The position numbers and the translations under genes were made by a program. Below are positions 1-13,200 of a stretch of DNA of 64,000 bases, piece after piece. The DNA is from Sabellastarte sp. h YS-2021. Lineage: Eukaryota; Annelida; Polychaeta; Sabellida; Sabellidae. Each line of letters opens with the position of its first letter. The first letter of the stretch is position 1. The stretch is from NCBI GenBank assembly GCA_964017235.1, contig OZ024927.1, forward strand, positions 29,531,160-29,595,159, read 5' to 3'. Under the pieces are notes generated by a model. It worked only from the letters and a program-made list of their open reading frames with translations. It was not told the DNA's origin and searched no databases.

Positions 1-3000
1 CATATGAGAGTACATAATGCAAACTGGAAACTTTTGAGGTGGGTTGCATGTAACCAACCCACCCATTAGATTGATCTGTCCAATGTCCGACATCAATCCA
101 TCTGTCTGTCAACATTTTGGTTTCCAGACTCTAACTGAAGAGGCATAAGTTGATAGATTGAAACTGGACAGGGTGGCAGGACACAACCTGGGCTAGATAG
201 CTTTTGAAATTGTTTGCCAATTTGAAAAAAAAACATCATGGCCACCATGGTTGCCATCATGGAATTCCATTTCCAGATTCCAACTTGAAAACATTTGTGG
301 TTGTCAATTTCAAACTTGACGGTGACTTGACTTGTTGTCTATAACCCCATTTTCTTCTTTGTATAATTCCCTTAATTAAGATATTTGAACCTTTAGCAAG
401 GCTATGCAGAAACTTGACCAACTACAATTGCACTGCTTTCACTGCTTTACTCCATTCACCCAGCTACTTGTCATAATATGACCAATACAGAATTGTTCAA
501 AGTCATTGTGAACCCATATCAATTAATCAATCTAACATCATAATTTGTAAAGATGAAAGTCCCTGATCATATATCGTTGTTCAGATTTACTTAATAAAAC
601 TGTGCTCTTTTATTATCCTTGGTTTTATGACTATTCTGTGATGACAGTGATAACAAAAATGTTGTCCCTTTTTTTCTTAAATTAATTAAACAGCCAGTAG
701 TTTGTTTGCCTTTGACGATCTGAAGCTGCCTGTGAGCAATCAATTTTATGACTGTCTAACCTTGCTATTTGACACATCAAGTTGAAGACCAAACTCTATC
801 TGAGCTTTGTTTTTATTTTCAGTTTAATATATATATATATTTCATGCAATAAGTTTTATACCAGTTGACATTCAAGAATTCCTTGGTGGGGAGATAATAC
901 AATTTATACTTGAAATCAGTGACTCAAATCAAGTGTAATCTTGAAACTTGGAAATTTTATTTTAAATGTAGCTTTTATAAGCTACAATACATACCTATTG
1001 TAACCATATGCTTTACCGGTGGTTGACCACGGGAAGCTTCCAACCAGAGTAAAATTGAAAACTATTACCCGTGAAATTCAGATAGACGGGGCTATCCGGA
1101 GTACTGGTCACGGGGAATGCCGGTGATATAGTACCGGTGCCAGTAAACACGCACCTGCTGGCTTGGCCACATGACCTAGGGAACCTATCAGATTGTTCCC
1201 ATGAGCACTTCCTCCTTTGAAGTTGATTCGAACAAATTTAAACTACTTGGAACAGAGATTCAGTTAGGTGGGAATCTGACCATGGGATTTTATGAGTGAT
1301 ATCAACATTTGATAATAAATATATCATATTTTGTGATTTTATAAACAGTAACATAAATAAAATCAACATAAATGATGTGCATAAAACTTTTAATCTTAGT
1401 TTGAGTAAGTGCTTATTTAGAGTGGAGAATCTTAACAACTTACCTGTGTACTTAATGTATTTTACAGGAACTTAACAGAATAACTTATTAAGTTTTGGGG
1501 CACAATTTGCAATAATATTTGTTCCATGACAATATTTAGCGTCCATCACAGGGATGCTTAAACAGTTTTAGGCACATTTATAGTGATCCCTTGGCAAGTT
1601 TTAAAAGCCAGGATTACATATTCAAAATGTACATGTATTCACAATAAAATTGTAATGAAGGTGGCCTGTTTTATTTCAGGTGGGCTTCTATTAAAGCCTG
1701 GGTAATTTTGTGGAAAGTTATTGTCATGGTTGGACATATAAGAGTCATTTCCTGACAATATCATGTAGTAGTTTTCCCAAAGCTGTTAGGTCTGCAGTAG
1801 CTTGAAATAAAACTACTAAACTACCTGCAAAAAGCAATAAGGACTTGATCTATGTCAAATTGGCATGCTAGGTAATATTCTGCTGTCAGATCATAACATT
1901 AATCTTATTGCTACTGTCTACGATTGGTTTTTGGTCCATCATAAAAGGGGGTTTTACATGATAATTAAATTGATTTTATTTTCACGCCTTTTGACATTTA
2001 TTGTATTCTATTTTTTGTTCACTCGTGTCATGTATCTAGCATAGTTTTGAAATTTTTAGTCTGTGTTTCCATGTGATAGACAATAACTGATACCTAGCCT
2101 TCGATTTTAGTGTTTTTATGAACCAGATTTTTAAAGTTACTGGCTTTTATAACAATATATATTACAAGGAATTAGCTAGTTTTCTAACATCTTTTCTAAA
2201 TATTTACAATCAGATGGCCATCATTGATATTTTTTTCGATCTATGCAGTGAAATAATTGGGCATTGTTTGGTGTATATGAACTTTCAAATGTAAAATAAA
2301 CGAAGTGATAGAGTTAACATTTTGGAAACACCAACTTCTCTACATAATAGGACAGTGACATCTCACTACAATCCAATAGCTTTACTTTTGTGTCTTGGTT
2401 AGCCTGTTACACCAGACCCTTTCCTTCTCTGTAGTTACTTGTGACTGAAATTCCATCTGATTGTCTATACAATAAACATATAGTTTTTATAAATTGAAAC
2501 TGATGGAATAAAAGAAATATGAAAGCTCCTGCTGTTTCTGAAATCTCCTGTATGAGATTTGACATGCAAAAGAATTTCAACTGGACTTGACCTGTTCAAC
2601 GGATTGTTTAGTGGATCCATGGTCTCGTTTATAAGATAGCTGACCTGGGTCCAATCCTGCCTTAGAGTTACTTTATTACTAGCTGATGTTGATTGAACAC
2701 TCTGGGCTGTTTCTAAATGCTTTTCCCCAAGTCTGTATCTTAAAGGAATACCCCATTCCTAATGCAGCCAGATAGTGCTTTAGCTAGAGAGAAAAGGTCA
2801 ATAGCACTTTTGAGTCCAATAAAAGGAGATAGTCTGCAACAGACCTGTGAAACATCTCTGCAGCAAAGTCATTTATTGTGACTTAAATTCAAGTCTTATA
2901 TAACAGATTTCTGACTTTATTTGGGGAGAAAACTCAAAGTCAAACTCGTATAAACAAGTGAAGAATCAAATGCATGTCCTGTTGATTTACAATATGGACT

Positions 3001-6000
3001 TCAAGCACATCTGTATTTGGTAGACCATTAAGTAAAATTAATATGCATGTATATAAGAGTTTGATGCGTCTCTGAAAATTGTAAATTTTGACAAGTAGTA
3101 ATGGCTTGCTGAAAAAAACATGTAATGAATTGGAATTTTAGATGAATCTGAAAACACATATTAAATTAATGGAAATGTAGAAAGGTTTTCACTTTTTAAA
3201 TGATGCCGATTGTGGCTGTTTAACAGGTTCAGTTACCCTACTCAAAAAAACCTTCAATCAATACATTTAATGGAGCATTTCAATAATGTTTGAGTTATTT
3301 CCCGTTTGAATGAGGGGGCTCTGTCTTTCAACCAGTTGGGTTGTTAATGGGGAAATAGCATTAAAACAAAAACCGTGTGGAAAAATGTGGAAGATTTTAG
3401 TCTGCGGCAACATAATCCCATCCTTTACAGATGGATTCAATGAAAGGCACAAAAATTATTAGTTATTTACAGGAAAAAAACCTGTTACCATCAATTGTTA
3501 TTTTCATTCATTTTGATGTCCCCTAAAATGTGAGAGAACCCCAAAAAGGAATATAAGCAGCCAAGTTTGGAGGGAGGAAAACTGTTAAAATATCGATGTG
3601 AGTAGATTCCTTTATGATTTTTTGGTAAATTTATCAGTCTCAAGGCTTCTGGTGTCGATGTGATTTGTACCAAAAAGAACATTTTTCAAGCAAGACCATT
3701 TTCTGGAGAGGCGATAGCAAAAGCCCTGATATTTCTTTGGGCTTTAAACAAAATCAGACAAGTGTAATAGGTTTTCTTAAACCCCTGTGTGGAAGACAAC
3801 CACAACAGAGGAATTTCTCTTGGATCTGTAAAGACTGATAAAGACCGATTTGATTCCTCACCGGAGTTTCTATGACAGTACCCATCCAGGGCAATTATGA
3901 AAGGATTTCTGGAGGCAAAAAAAATGGGCGTACATTTGTGGGAATCTGGTGGATTGGTTAGCCCCTTTCTTGATGATTTCTTTAAGGCTGGCCCAGGGTC
4001 AACTAATGAGGGGCTTTGGAAACAGATGCATGAGAAAGATATAAGAATAAAGGATCCGCCTGTGGTGGGTGAGTGGGTTTGGCTTCATTAAGGATCACAG
4101 ATGATTTTTTAATTGGGAGAGAAGAAAAACATGTGTACTCATGATTAGTGTTGTGATTAATGTCCTGTTTGTACGTTAGATAAGCTTTAACTGCATCATA
4201 ATTTCCATAAGTGCACTCGATAATCAATTTTGGATTATTTTTTATAACTATTGAAAAAGTATCAAGTACTACTTAAATAATTGTGCTTTTAAAATAGATT
4301 GGCATACCATGAATAGTTTCTGCCCATTTTTAACAAAAAAGTGACCCATTTGGTTTTATCTATATAACGAGTACTCATTCAAAAGTACTTTACTTGAGTT
4401 TTACTTGAGTACCCTTCAAAAATACCATTAATGCATAACCTACATTTTACTCATATTATTATGACAGAAAACCAAATATTTATATGTTTTAAATGTATGA
4501 TGTCTGGGCTGCTGTTCAGATTGAATTAATGAGACCATGTTGTGAATTTCAAGTAGCTCTGAACTATTTTCCGGAGCTTAATTCTCCAAATGGATAGAAC
4601 AAGCCTTGCTTAAAGCTCATATTTGTGCCATATCTTGTTGCATAACATGTACATAGATATTTGGTTTTCATAAACTATTATTAGGCACTACAGGATTTAG
4701 TTATTGGAACACTCATAAATCTAATAGTCTATTCAGAACTGGCCAGTTCGTTTTTAATAGTTTATTATAAAATATACTGTTTTGTGTAAATACAAAGATA
4801 CAGGGACAATTAAAATAGATTTCAGACCTCAATAGATATAGAATAATAAGTAAGCAATTATATAATATGTATTTAGAATTCGAAATGCTATATTTGAAGT
4901 TTTGAATTTGGATGGCAGTTCCAAGCTTTCGTAAAACTTTGTTGCAGTATGTGAAAGTCACCAGTCAGAAACCCCCACTTCTATTTCCTTGATTCAAAGG
5001 AATTTCTTTGCACATTTGTAATTCTTGTGACTAACTAGGCCACTAATCTCCCCTGATGCAAACTGTCACAAATTTTGATTATTTTGTCTTAGTTTAAAAG
5101 GGTGTCCCTCCAATGGTAAATTTGACAAATGAAAAATTTATTTCTTACATTTCAAATTGTGAAATTGTCAATATATTGAGATAAACTGCTCAAGTGTATT
5201 ACGGTTAAATAAATAAATTCCATGTGTATTAAATTAAGTCAATTATAGCATTAGATTTACCTACATGTCACATTTTCTATCTTTTCCTGTCTTTACAGAG
5301 ACACTGACATCTCCACCCACACTTTTGGAACCCTCCCACTTCCGCCTTAACCCCATATATCTGTGAGACAAGTGAAACCCTATAGGAGTGTAGATGACAC
5401 CACCCACCCAGCGCCCCCCTCCCGTCCACCAACAAAATGAACAGAAAACATATGATATGGGGAGACCCCCCTGGCCATGACACTTAATTACAGCTTTTAA
5501 GTCATCTCACCCCTTTGGACAATGGTATATAGTTTCAGAAATTTCTTGACTTGTGATATACACATATATACCAATATACTTTGCCATAAGTCTGTGTTTC
5601 CATGTTCAGGGTCTATTATGAGCAATGACTGATTTTATATTTCCATACAGATTGTACATATATACATGTATATGATTTCTTTTGTCTGTGTCTCTTTTAT
5701 AGCAATTACTCTCAACAAAATATTAGCATTTTTAACATAACACAAGGTGTGATACTTTCTTCCTGACAATATAAGAGAACAAAACCCAGTGCTTGAAACC
5801 CCCTACATCACCCTTTTATACTCAGGTGACACCTTTCTTACAGTCGTATCTGTATTTTATTCTGACGAACTCATCCCTATGTATATGAAAAGAGACCTTG
5901 TATCTTTTTAGTACATGAGCTGCCCGATACATCCCCGTACAAACATCCTGCTCCCCACCTTGATTGGTGAAGGAAAAGGAAGGGCCAAAATTATTTTGAA

Positions 6001-8880
6001 GATGACAGTAATTGAAAGCCACACCATACACAAAGACAATATAACAATACATTTGTCATTGGTATTGTATTGGGGATTTTTGATCTGGGGATTTTCTAAG
6101 CCCCATCTGGGGATTTTCTATGGGTCTGCAGATTTCCGGGGATTTTCCATCTGGGGATTTTCAACATACACCCCCCCCCCCCCCACCTTCACCCTTCTGA
6201 CATGTACATTTTAGTTTAGCTTGTGAGAGTTCGCAGGAGGTTTTATAAACATTTTTAAAAAGTGGTCCAGAACAAAATCATATTGTGTAATGCGTTAAAC
6301 ATGTCCTTACCCAAATGTAAATCCAAATGAATTGTACCAATTAAGTCCCCCCAAGACAGGAAGCAGATCGTACCCATAACCATTAACAGAAAAAGGTCAC
6401 AAAACCTCTGTGGACAACATACATTGTCACTATACCAGAAATAAGTGAACAAAATAGGAGTTCATTGTTTTCATGGCTTAGAAAATCACATAGATGTTCA
6501 AAAATGTAGCACCACTACCAAATATGGACAAACATATCATAAATCACTAATCTCAATTGTTTCATGTGATTTTGTCTTAGAACATTGGCCTTTACATTGC
6601 AAATTATATTTCCATATATGGAAAATGAAGCAGAAAAACTTACATTCACAAAACTCAAATTAAACACACATGGAAACATGGACTAAAGAGGCAGGACTGG
6701 TGAGGTGGACATGGAGATAGAAGGATATTCACACCTTTAGACTGGACACCTGTTCAGTTCAGGTCTACAATGTCGTGACAATGCATCAGTCATTGCTTGT
6801 CAAATATCTGCAGACTGTCACAGTCATAAGGGCATCTTCAGTTTGAAGGGTTTAATAGAATTTAGGGTTTCCTTGGAATATACTAGTAGTTAATTGAATG
6901 TTTGGATTAAGTATATCTCATAATGGTATTTACAGCATTTATATTATTACATACTTGCTTATTACTAATAAAAAATGGATTAAGATAAATGAAGGAATGA
7001 TATGTTACCTTGGATATTTTGTAGTCAACTTTTTCTGAGAGCAGGCTGGTAAGATATGCTTTATCTATAAAGGGCTTTACATTTAGATTTTTCAAGAAGT
7101 ATCAAAATACTTATTTTCTAGAGGTCCCTATTTTCGGGATTTAGATTTGTGCTCAGATGTGGGACACAATCAAAGTTTTCCTTAGTTCAGACTTAAAGAC
7201 ATGCTATTTTCAAATCACTGAAGTCTGTTTATGATCCTAAATTTCCATAAATATTAAAACTGTGTGACTTTATCAAACTTGCTCCTCTTCTGGTAAATTT
7301 ACACGATATACCTTGTATCTATTTCAGTTTTGTAATATGATTATAATCTTTAAATAATTTCATTATGCAAATTTTCCTGACTAGCTTGATTTCACATAAA
7401 ATAATTTAATCTGTATCAGTATCCGATTTGTATCTATCAGTATTTTTTATACAAAAAAAAAAATCTTGAAAATATGTGCCACTTTCAAAATGGCCTTAAA
7501 AATGACTGCCTTGATGATCCTACAAAAGAGATCTATAAAACTCTTTGATTTATACTGTGATAAGAGCCAGATATCCACTTTGTGTCCAACAATAACTTTG
7601 GGATAAGATATTATACATCATGCCTGTTGTTTCATATGCTAACTAGACAAGGTATTGGTCATATCTTGAAAATTAGTAACATGAGGATACACCTGTAGTT
7701 TTAGAGCAGATTTCACATGAAATATAATCATCTTGACAGAAAAAAGCCCCCTGAAAATTAAGAACACAGTTAAAAGTGACAGCGTAGCTAGAATATGTTT
7801 TCCAGGAACATGTGTAGAGTTTCAATCAGTGATATATAGGGGATTTTCGAGTGATTAACTTCACACTTGGCAGCTAAAATGAAGTTTACAAAAGGATACA
7901 TTAGTCATTAAGGTGTGTGCGTGTGATTAATGGATGTTGAACTGTTGGCATTTCTACAATTTACATTGAGAATTAAGATTCACAAACATGGTGTGGCACA
8001 AGTGTTACTGTTTTATTTGCAGGGTTTTCTCACTCAATGAAATCCTACAGTGGAAGCTCTGTCGAAGCTTTCGTAAAGATATTTTTTATCCAAATATCAT
8101 CTAAATCAGACACGTATATTCTTCATGTTCTTTACATTTTGAGAAATATGAATATTTAGATATAATTTCTAGACAACAGTTTAGATATAATAGGAAACTA
8201 TTTATTTGTATTTCTGACTTTGGTTTAGACTTTCATTCTCTCAAATTTTATCTGTCTGGTGTAACTTCATTTATAAAAATTTCAAATGTCACCAGTGAAT
8301 TCCATTAATGCCAAATAAATGCTAATGCATGTGAATTGTTTTATGCTTTCAGGTCTCCTATTTTATCCTATGTGGCAAGTGCATTACGACTTAACCAAAT
8401 TAGTGGTGGAAAGATAGAGAGCGACACACATTCAACAGCGGCTGAGAAGATAGGAAAAACACATAAATCAGTGAGGCTACTTTGGGAAGCAAACAGAAAC
8501 AAGGGAGGATATAGATTGTAATCCAGTGTAACAAATAAAACATCCAGAGAATGTGAGACAGTAAGGACGTTGCTGTCATGTAAATGGTGGCTACACGAAA
8601 CAGGAACTCCGGTGACAAGATTTAAGGTGAATTGATAGAGCTCCCTCCGACAGGGTTACCTATTTCATAGTGTCCTTTGTAATGCCTGACACATTGAGCT
8701 GAGTAATGACTTACAGCTAATTCATTGCTCTTTAATGTGAGAGGACCCACTCCACTTGCCACAAATAAACCACTGCTCCCTCTGGAAGAAGAAGGGGACA
8801 CAAATAGGAAGAGGGGGACAACAACAGTCAGAGAGGGAGGAGGAATTTCTGTGGGGGTGATAACTTTTTATGATAAGAAT
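1..8880. other. gene-free upstream flank
   Basis: AT-rich sequence with no supported gene. Open frames here are under 100 codons and show no recognisable domain or coding character. Small structures are a (TA)n run at about 825-841, a GC-rich patch with ACCGGT at both ends (about 1014-1133), a fragment of a short inverted-repeat element at about 4598-4690 (its intact relative is at 45708-45932), and the degenerate repeats at 6060-6185 listed separately. Distal regulatory DNA or noncoding exons of the protocadherin could lie here, but nothing in the sequence identifies them. Confidence 0.7.
6064..6186. repeat. short degenerate tandem repeats ending in poly-C
   Basis: The phrase CTGGGGATTTTC recurs about four times with small changes and variable spacing. 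It is followed by an uninterrupted C tract of about 15 bases near 6171-6185. An apparent 99-codon open frame across this stretch is a product of the repeat and not a credible gene. Confidence 0.7.
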
Positions 8881-9304
8881 AAATTCGCACAGTTATAAAA
8901 TGGGTGCTGCATGAAAGCACCATCTCCCGTTTGGTGTGTGAAAGAACTTAAAAAACTCTTCTAAAGAATTACAGCAGTGCTATATCTCCTGATAATGGTG
9001 TGAATATGTCTTTTTCCATCTTACGGGAGGGGTTATATAATCTGATTAGTAACTTTTGAAGTAGCTGCTTTCAAAAAGACACTGCTTAATGTACATGCCA
9101 TGTGATGAATGTCCACTGGTGGTGCAAAGAAGAACGATAAAGAGTTTTTCAACAGAAATAAGTGAGAGTAAAAATTAGCTGCTCTGAAGTGCTGTGGATA
9201 CAAAACAGACAAATTGGATTTCATATTCTCATATTGCTGATATAATTGTTGAGAACATAAATAAAATACAGGAACAGGAGTTATTTCTTGATTGCAAAGT
9301 CATC
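8881..9304 (+). promoter_or_regulatory. possible core promoter / 5' UTR of the protocadherin
   Basis: A TATAAAA box-like sequence lies at 8894-8900, about 400 bases before the start codon. An in-frame TGA at 9185-9187 closes the reading frame upstream, so the sequence before 9305 would be untranslated. Whether transcription starts here or in a distant 5' exon cannot be told; TATA-like strings are common in AT-rich DNA. Confidence 0.25.
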
Positions 9305-12052
9305 ATGAAGAAGATAATATTGTTAGTGATGTTCCTTGGGTTGTGTCAGTGTCAAACCCTTCAGTACAGCATATTTGAGGAGGGGGAAGCGATTCAGGTG
9401 GTGGCAAATCTGAAAAATGATGCACAGCTTTCCCCAGATGCTTCAAGTGATTATGTATTCAGTTTGCGGTATTTTTCAGGGAATTACAAACTCTTTGAAA
9501 TAGACAGTGCTACCGGGATACTACAGACAAGTCAGAGCATTGACAGGGAAGAAATTTGTCCCTATACCAACCCCTGTAAGATTGAATTAGATATCACTGT
9601 CCGTCCAGTAAGCGATCTGCAAATTATCAAAGTCTCTGTGGAAATTCTTGATGTCAATGACCATGCACCTACTTTCCCACAGAAAACTGTCACTCGCTCC
9701 ATATCTGAGGATATTGTAGAGGGAATCACTTTTTCTCTGCCATCTGCAGAAGACCCAGATGCAGGTCAAAATAGTATCCAACGTTATACAATCGAGTCTT
9801 TGTATGGTCCAACCAATACACACTTTGGTCTGCAGATGGTCAGAAATCCAGATGGAACCAAGGATATCAGCCTGCAAGTTTTAACTCACTTGGATCGTGA
9901 AGAACAATCTGCTTATTCCTTTATCATCACAGCCTATGATGAGGGTCATCCTGAAAAATCTGGAACTATGACTGTGGAGATCAATATCCTCGATTCCAAT
10001 GACAACAATCCAGTCTTTGACCAGCCCACCTACCAAGTTGAAGTGTATGAAAATATACCCATTGGCTCTACCATTACTACAGTTCATGCTTTTGATCCAG
10101 ACTCAGGGAAAAATGGTCAGGTGGTTTACAGCTTTTCAGCCCACACAGTGTCTCAATATGGCAATGTTTTTGGCATCAACAGTACCTCGGGTGTCATCTT
10201 TGTGAAAGGTGAGATTGACTTTGAAGTAGAAAATATTTATCATTTAACTATTACAGCGAGTGACTTGGGTCCAAATTCAAGACCAGCTTTTAGCAAAGTA
10301 GTTATCAGTGTGCGAGATCTAAATGATCATGCACCGGAAATCAGCATCAACACTTTGACAAGCAGTGGCTTTGCTGAAGTCAGTGAAAATGAAGACAAAG
10401 GTGCTTTTGTGTCGCATCTTTCGGTCGTGGATCCAGACCAAGGAGAGGCAGGACAGATTCTCTGCCAGATAGATGAGATGCACCAAAGTTTGTTTGAATT
10501 GCAGAAAATTTCAGATTCATTTGAATTCAAGGTTGTGACTAAAGTGACCTTTGATCGAGAGGAGCTGGACACATATCATTTCAAAATTATTTGCTCGGAT
10601 AAAGGTTTACAGCCTATGACATCAGTAAAAGAGGTGACTCTGCATGTGTTAGATAAAAATGACCAAGATCCAATATTCCCCCAGGAAAAGTACTATGCAA
10701 CTTTACAAGAGAATAATACAGCCAATGCCTTTGTAACTAAGATAGTAGCAAGTGATATTGATATAGGGCCAAATGGCCAAATCAGTTACAGTCTTAAAGC
10801 AGTGAATAGTAAATATGACAACTTAATCAGAATCGATCCCATTTCAGGTGCAATAACAACAAATACAGTGTTTGACTTTGAACAGAAAAGTAATTACGAA
10901 TATATCATAACTGCAAGGGACCATGGCAGTCCAAGTCGTTCTGCTGTGGCTTTATTAAACTTCACAATTATAGATATGAATGATGAAGCTCCCCAGTTCA
11001 CCGAGAAGTCTTACAGTTTTACCATAGAGGAAAACCAGCCCTCTGGGGCCATTGTTGGCCATATAAATGCCACAGACAGAGATGCATATCCCTTCAATAA
11101 AATATCGTTCTTCATTGATGCCTCCTCCCAAGGACATAGGGACTTTGAGATTACAGAATCTGGCGAGATCTATGCCCGCCATTCTTTAGACAGGGAGAAA
11201 GTAGGCATGTACAATTTACTTGTTGTGGCTCACAATGAGCTCTATGCCAATACCAACAGTAAAGTTAATGTAAAAGTGACTGTAACTGACGTGAATGACA
11301 ACGCCCCTCACATCTACTTTCCAAGTCCTGGCAACAACACTGTCAAAGTGTCGACCCAGGCCCCAGTAGGTCACATCATTACTATGATTAATGCCACTGA
11401 TGCCGATATGGGCAGTAATGGGAAGCTTCTCTTCTCAATTTCCATGGGCAATGAAGATGGTAAGCTCAGAATTGACAACAGCACTGGGGTCATTTATATC
11501 AGTGAATCACTGACTGCAATCAACCGCAAAGTTTACAGATTGATGGTTAAAGTCCAGGACTGCGGCCACCCTGTAAAGAAAGCACAAACTACCTTGGAAG
11601 TCATCATTGACAAGAGTGTTGTGTTTATGCCAGAGACTAACCAGCCGGCTGGTTTAGCTAACATTGACAGTATTATGCTTCCTTTGGGAATTGTTGTGGG
11701 CATCATAATCCTCCTTATGGTCATTATTTTAGCCATTCTCATCATTAGACACCGCAATCATACCACTCACCAAAGGATGGTACCCAAATCTCAGAAATAC
11801 AACTGCCGATTAGAAGCCAACAAAACCCTGATTAACGCTCCTCCAATCAAACGGGAAGACAGCCACACATATAGGGATGACTGTGTGAAAGGGGGCTTTG
11901 GGGAGGGGTGCTTTGGGGACACTGAGGACTGTAAACAGCGAGATACTCAACACCACCAAATGATGATTGATTTGCACCATTCTGATCACTGCCCAATGCA
12001 AGGAGGTGGGGTAATGCCATTCTTAGAGAGCGAGCTACACTCACAAACCAAG
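9305..12052 (+). CDS. protocadherin, exon A: signal peptide, seven cadherin repeats, membrane helix, proximal tail
   Basis: Calcium-dependent cell-adhesion receptor of the plasma membrane. The ATG at 9305 has A at -3 and begins a signal peptide (residues 1 to about 16, hydrophobic ILLVMFLGL). Seven EC repeats follow, delimited by xNDxxP linkers at about residues 117, 231, 339, 451, 558 and 663. EC1 has the protocadherin-type disulfide loop after DREE (CPYTNPC). DRE motifs are present in EC1, EC2, EC4 and EC6. EC3 and EC5 have DFE, and EC7 has neither. DPDxG-type calcium motifs open EC2 to EC5 and, as DADMGSNG, EC7. A transmembrane helix spans about residues 794-814, followed by about 100 cytoplasmic residues. 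Encoding the whole ectodomain in one exon is usual for protocadherins, and seven repeats match vertebrate delta1 protocadherins (PCDH1/7/9/11). The exon ends at AAG|GTAATG in phase 0 after 916 codons. Exact orthology is not resolved. Confidence 0.96.
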
Positions 12053-12139
12053 GTAATGAGCATGTCTACATTTCTACTACTGTTGACTCTCTATGTAACT
12101 AGAACGTCTGATATCTACCACAAAGTTAGGATCCGGTGA
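12053..12139 (+). other. intron-retention extension of exon A
   Basis: If the donor at 12053 is not used, the frame stays open for 28 more codons to a TGA ending at 12139. It adds a short hydrophobic run (STFLLLLTLYV) and a basic end. This would give a truncated tail isoform. I regard it as intron unless RNA shows otherwise, because the phase-0 donor fits the downstream exons exactly. Confidence 0.3.
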
Positions 12140-12918
12140 TGGTTATCTTCGAGTTATTATATATAGATAAATTGATGATTCTTAAGTGTGGAACTCAAAC
12201 CATGTTCCATTTCTACTTTAATTTGACTTATATTAATTCTAGTAATAGAGAGTCTACTGTGCTTCTCCACTTTTCAATGTCTTGCAAAGTTATGTTCCAA
12301 TTAATATTTCAGTGGCTGTTATTAGTTTTAATGGGTGTGTGGGGTGTACTGGAGGCCTTTAGAGTGGGGGTAAGTTTTGGTTCACCAGTTTAATTATTTA
12401 TGATAAAAGGTATCATAGTAATCTAGTGTCATGTGATACATGGATGATTTACCTGATCAAACATATCAGTGAAATGCTTCGCACATAAAAGAACTGCAGC
12501 TTGATTGAATACATTAAACATTGTATCAAATTGTCTTTTATAAAGTTAAAGGTTACACCAAGTTGCAGTTGTATGTTGTACAAAACTTAATTTCTTGTAA
12601 TAGTTACTTGGAATGGATTGTCCAGCTTTAATTCCCTGCCAAGTCTAAGTATTGTGAAAGTTGGATATATTGTATGCATTAAATGCACAGATAATGTACT
12701 TTTATAGGTAGGATGTTATGCACATACTAAATTATACCTGGCGATTGTTTTTCTAAGCAGTAACATTAATCATTCATACTTCAGAAGGGACATTATTTTT
12801 CTTCTTGAGTTATTTCTCCAAAACAGTTTCAGATATATGAATAAACTCATTACAGTGGTGCTAATTTCTATTTTATTAAAAATAATATTTTGCTGACAGA
12901 TAGTTTCTTTCTTTGTAG
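12140..12918 (+). other. intron sequence between exon A and the alternative terminal exon
   Basis: AT-rich, with no conserved-looking open frame. It ends in a good pyrimidine tract and acceptor (TTTCTTTCTTTGTAG, AG at 12917-12918). Nothing else was seen. Confidence 0.6.
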
Positions 12919-13200
12919 ATTACGTCAAATAAATTTGTTTTACCATTGTCACCTTCATCCATATCTTCTGAAGCATCAGGAGTGGAGAAAAATATAAATA
13001 TTCCAGTCAAAACCAAGATCTTTAATCAATCGGAAAAGGTCTTAATTGACAAACCCAAGGGTTGTGATGCTGCTGATCCATTAGAAACCCAATACCTTAA
13101 AAGCAATGTCAGAGTTATTTTTGTGGCAAGTACAAAAAACCCATCTCATTTTGAAGTTGAATTGCGACACTATATTGTATCACCAAGACATCACTGCTGA
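12919..13200 (+). CDS. candidate alternative terminal exon of the protocadherin (short tail)
   Basis: A pyrimidine-rich acceptor precedes 12919. Reading in phase 0, the phase in which exon A ends, gives 93 residues and then TGA at 13198-13200. The peptide is polar, with Ser/Lys/Ile-rich stretches and a C terminus of RHHC. I recognise no domain. Splicing exon A to it would produce a protocadherin of about 1009 residues with the same ectodomain but without the PP1-docking and PDZ-ligand motifs of exon C. An AATAAA lies at 13667-13672. Support is limited to splice signal, phase and open length. A chance open frame of this size is possible in AT-rich DNA, so this is a testable candidate and not a firm call. 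Confidence 0.35.
   Translation: MTSNKFVLPLSPSSISSEASGVEKNINIPVKTKIFNQSEKVLIDKPKGCDAADPLETQYLKSNVRVIFVASTKNPSHFEVELRHYIVSPRHHC

Noticed and set aside
5915-6214. 99-codon frame at 5.9-6.2 kb
   Set aside because: Its second half is the degenerate CTGGGGATTTTC repeat and poly-C tract.
8336-8521. Small frame upstream of the protocadherin as a separate gene or first exon
   Set aside because: A splice-acceptor-like TTTCAG precedes it, but the peptide has no recognisable character and no donor-phase link to exon A.
9194-9304. N-terminal extension of the protocadherin frame from a GTG at 9194
   Set aside because: There is no ATG in it, an animal gene would not normally start at GTG, and the ATG at 9305 begins a perfect signal peptide.
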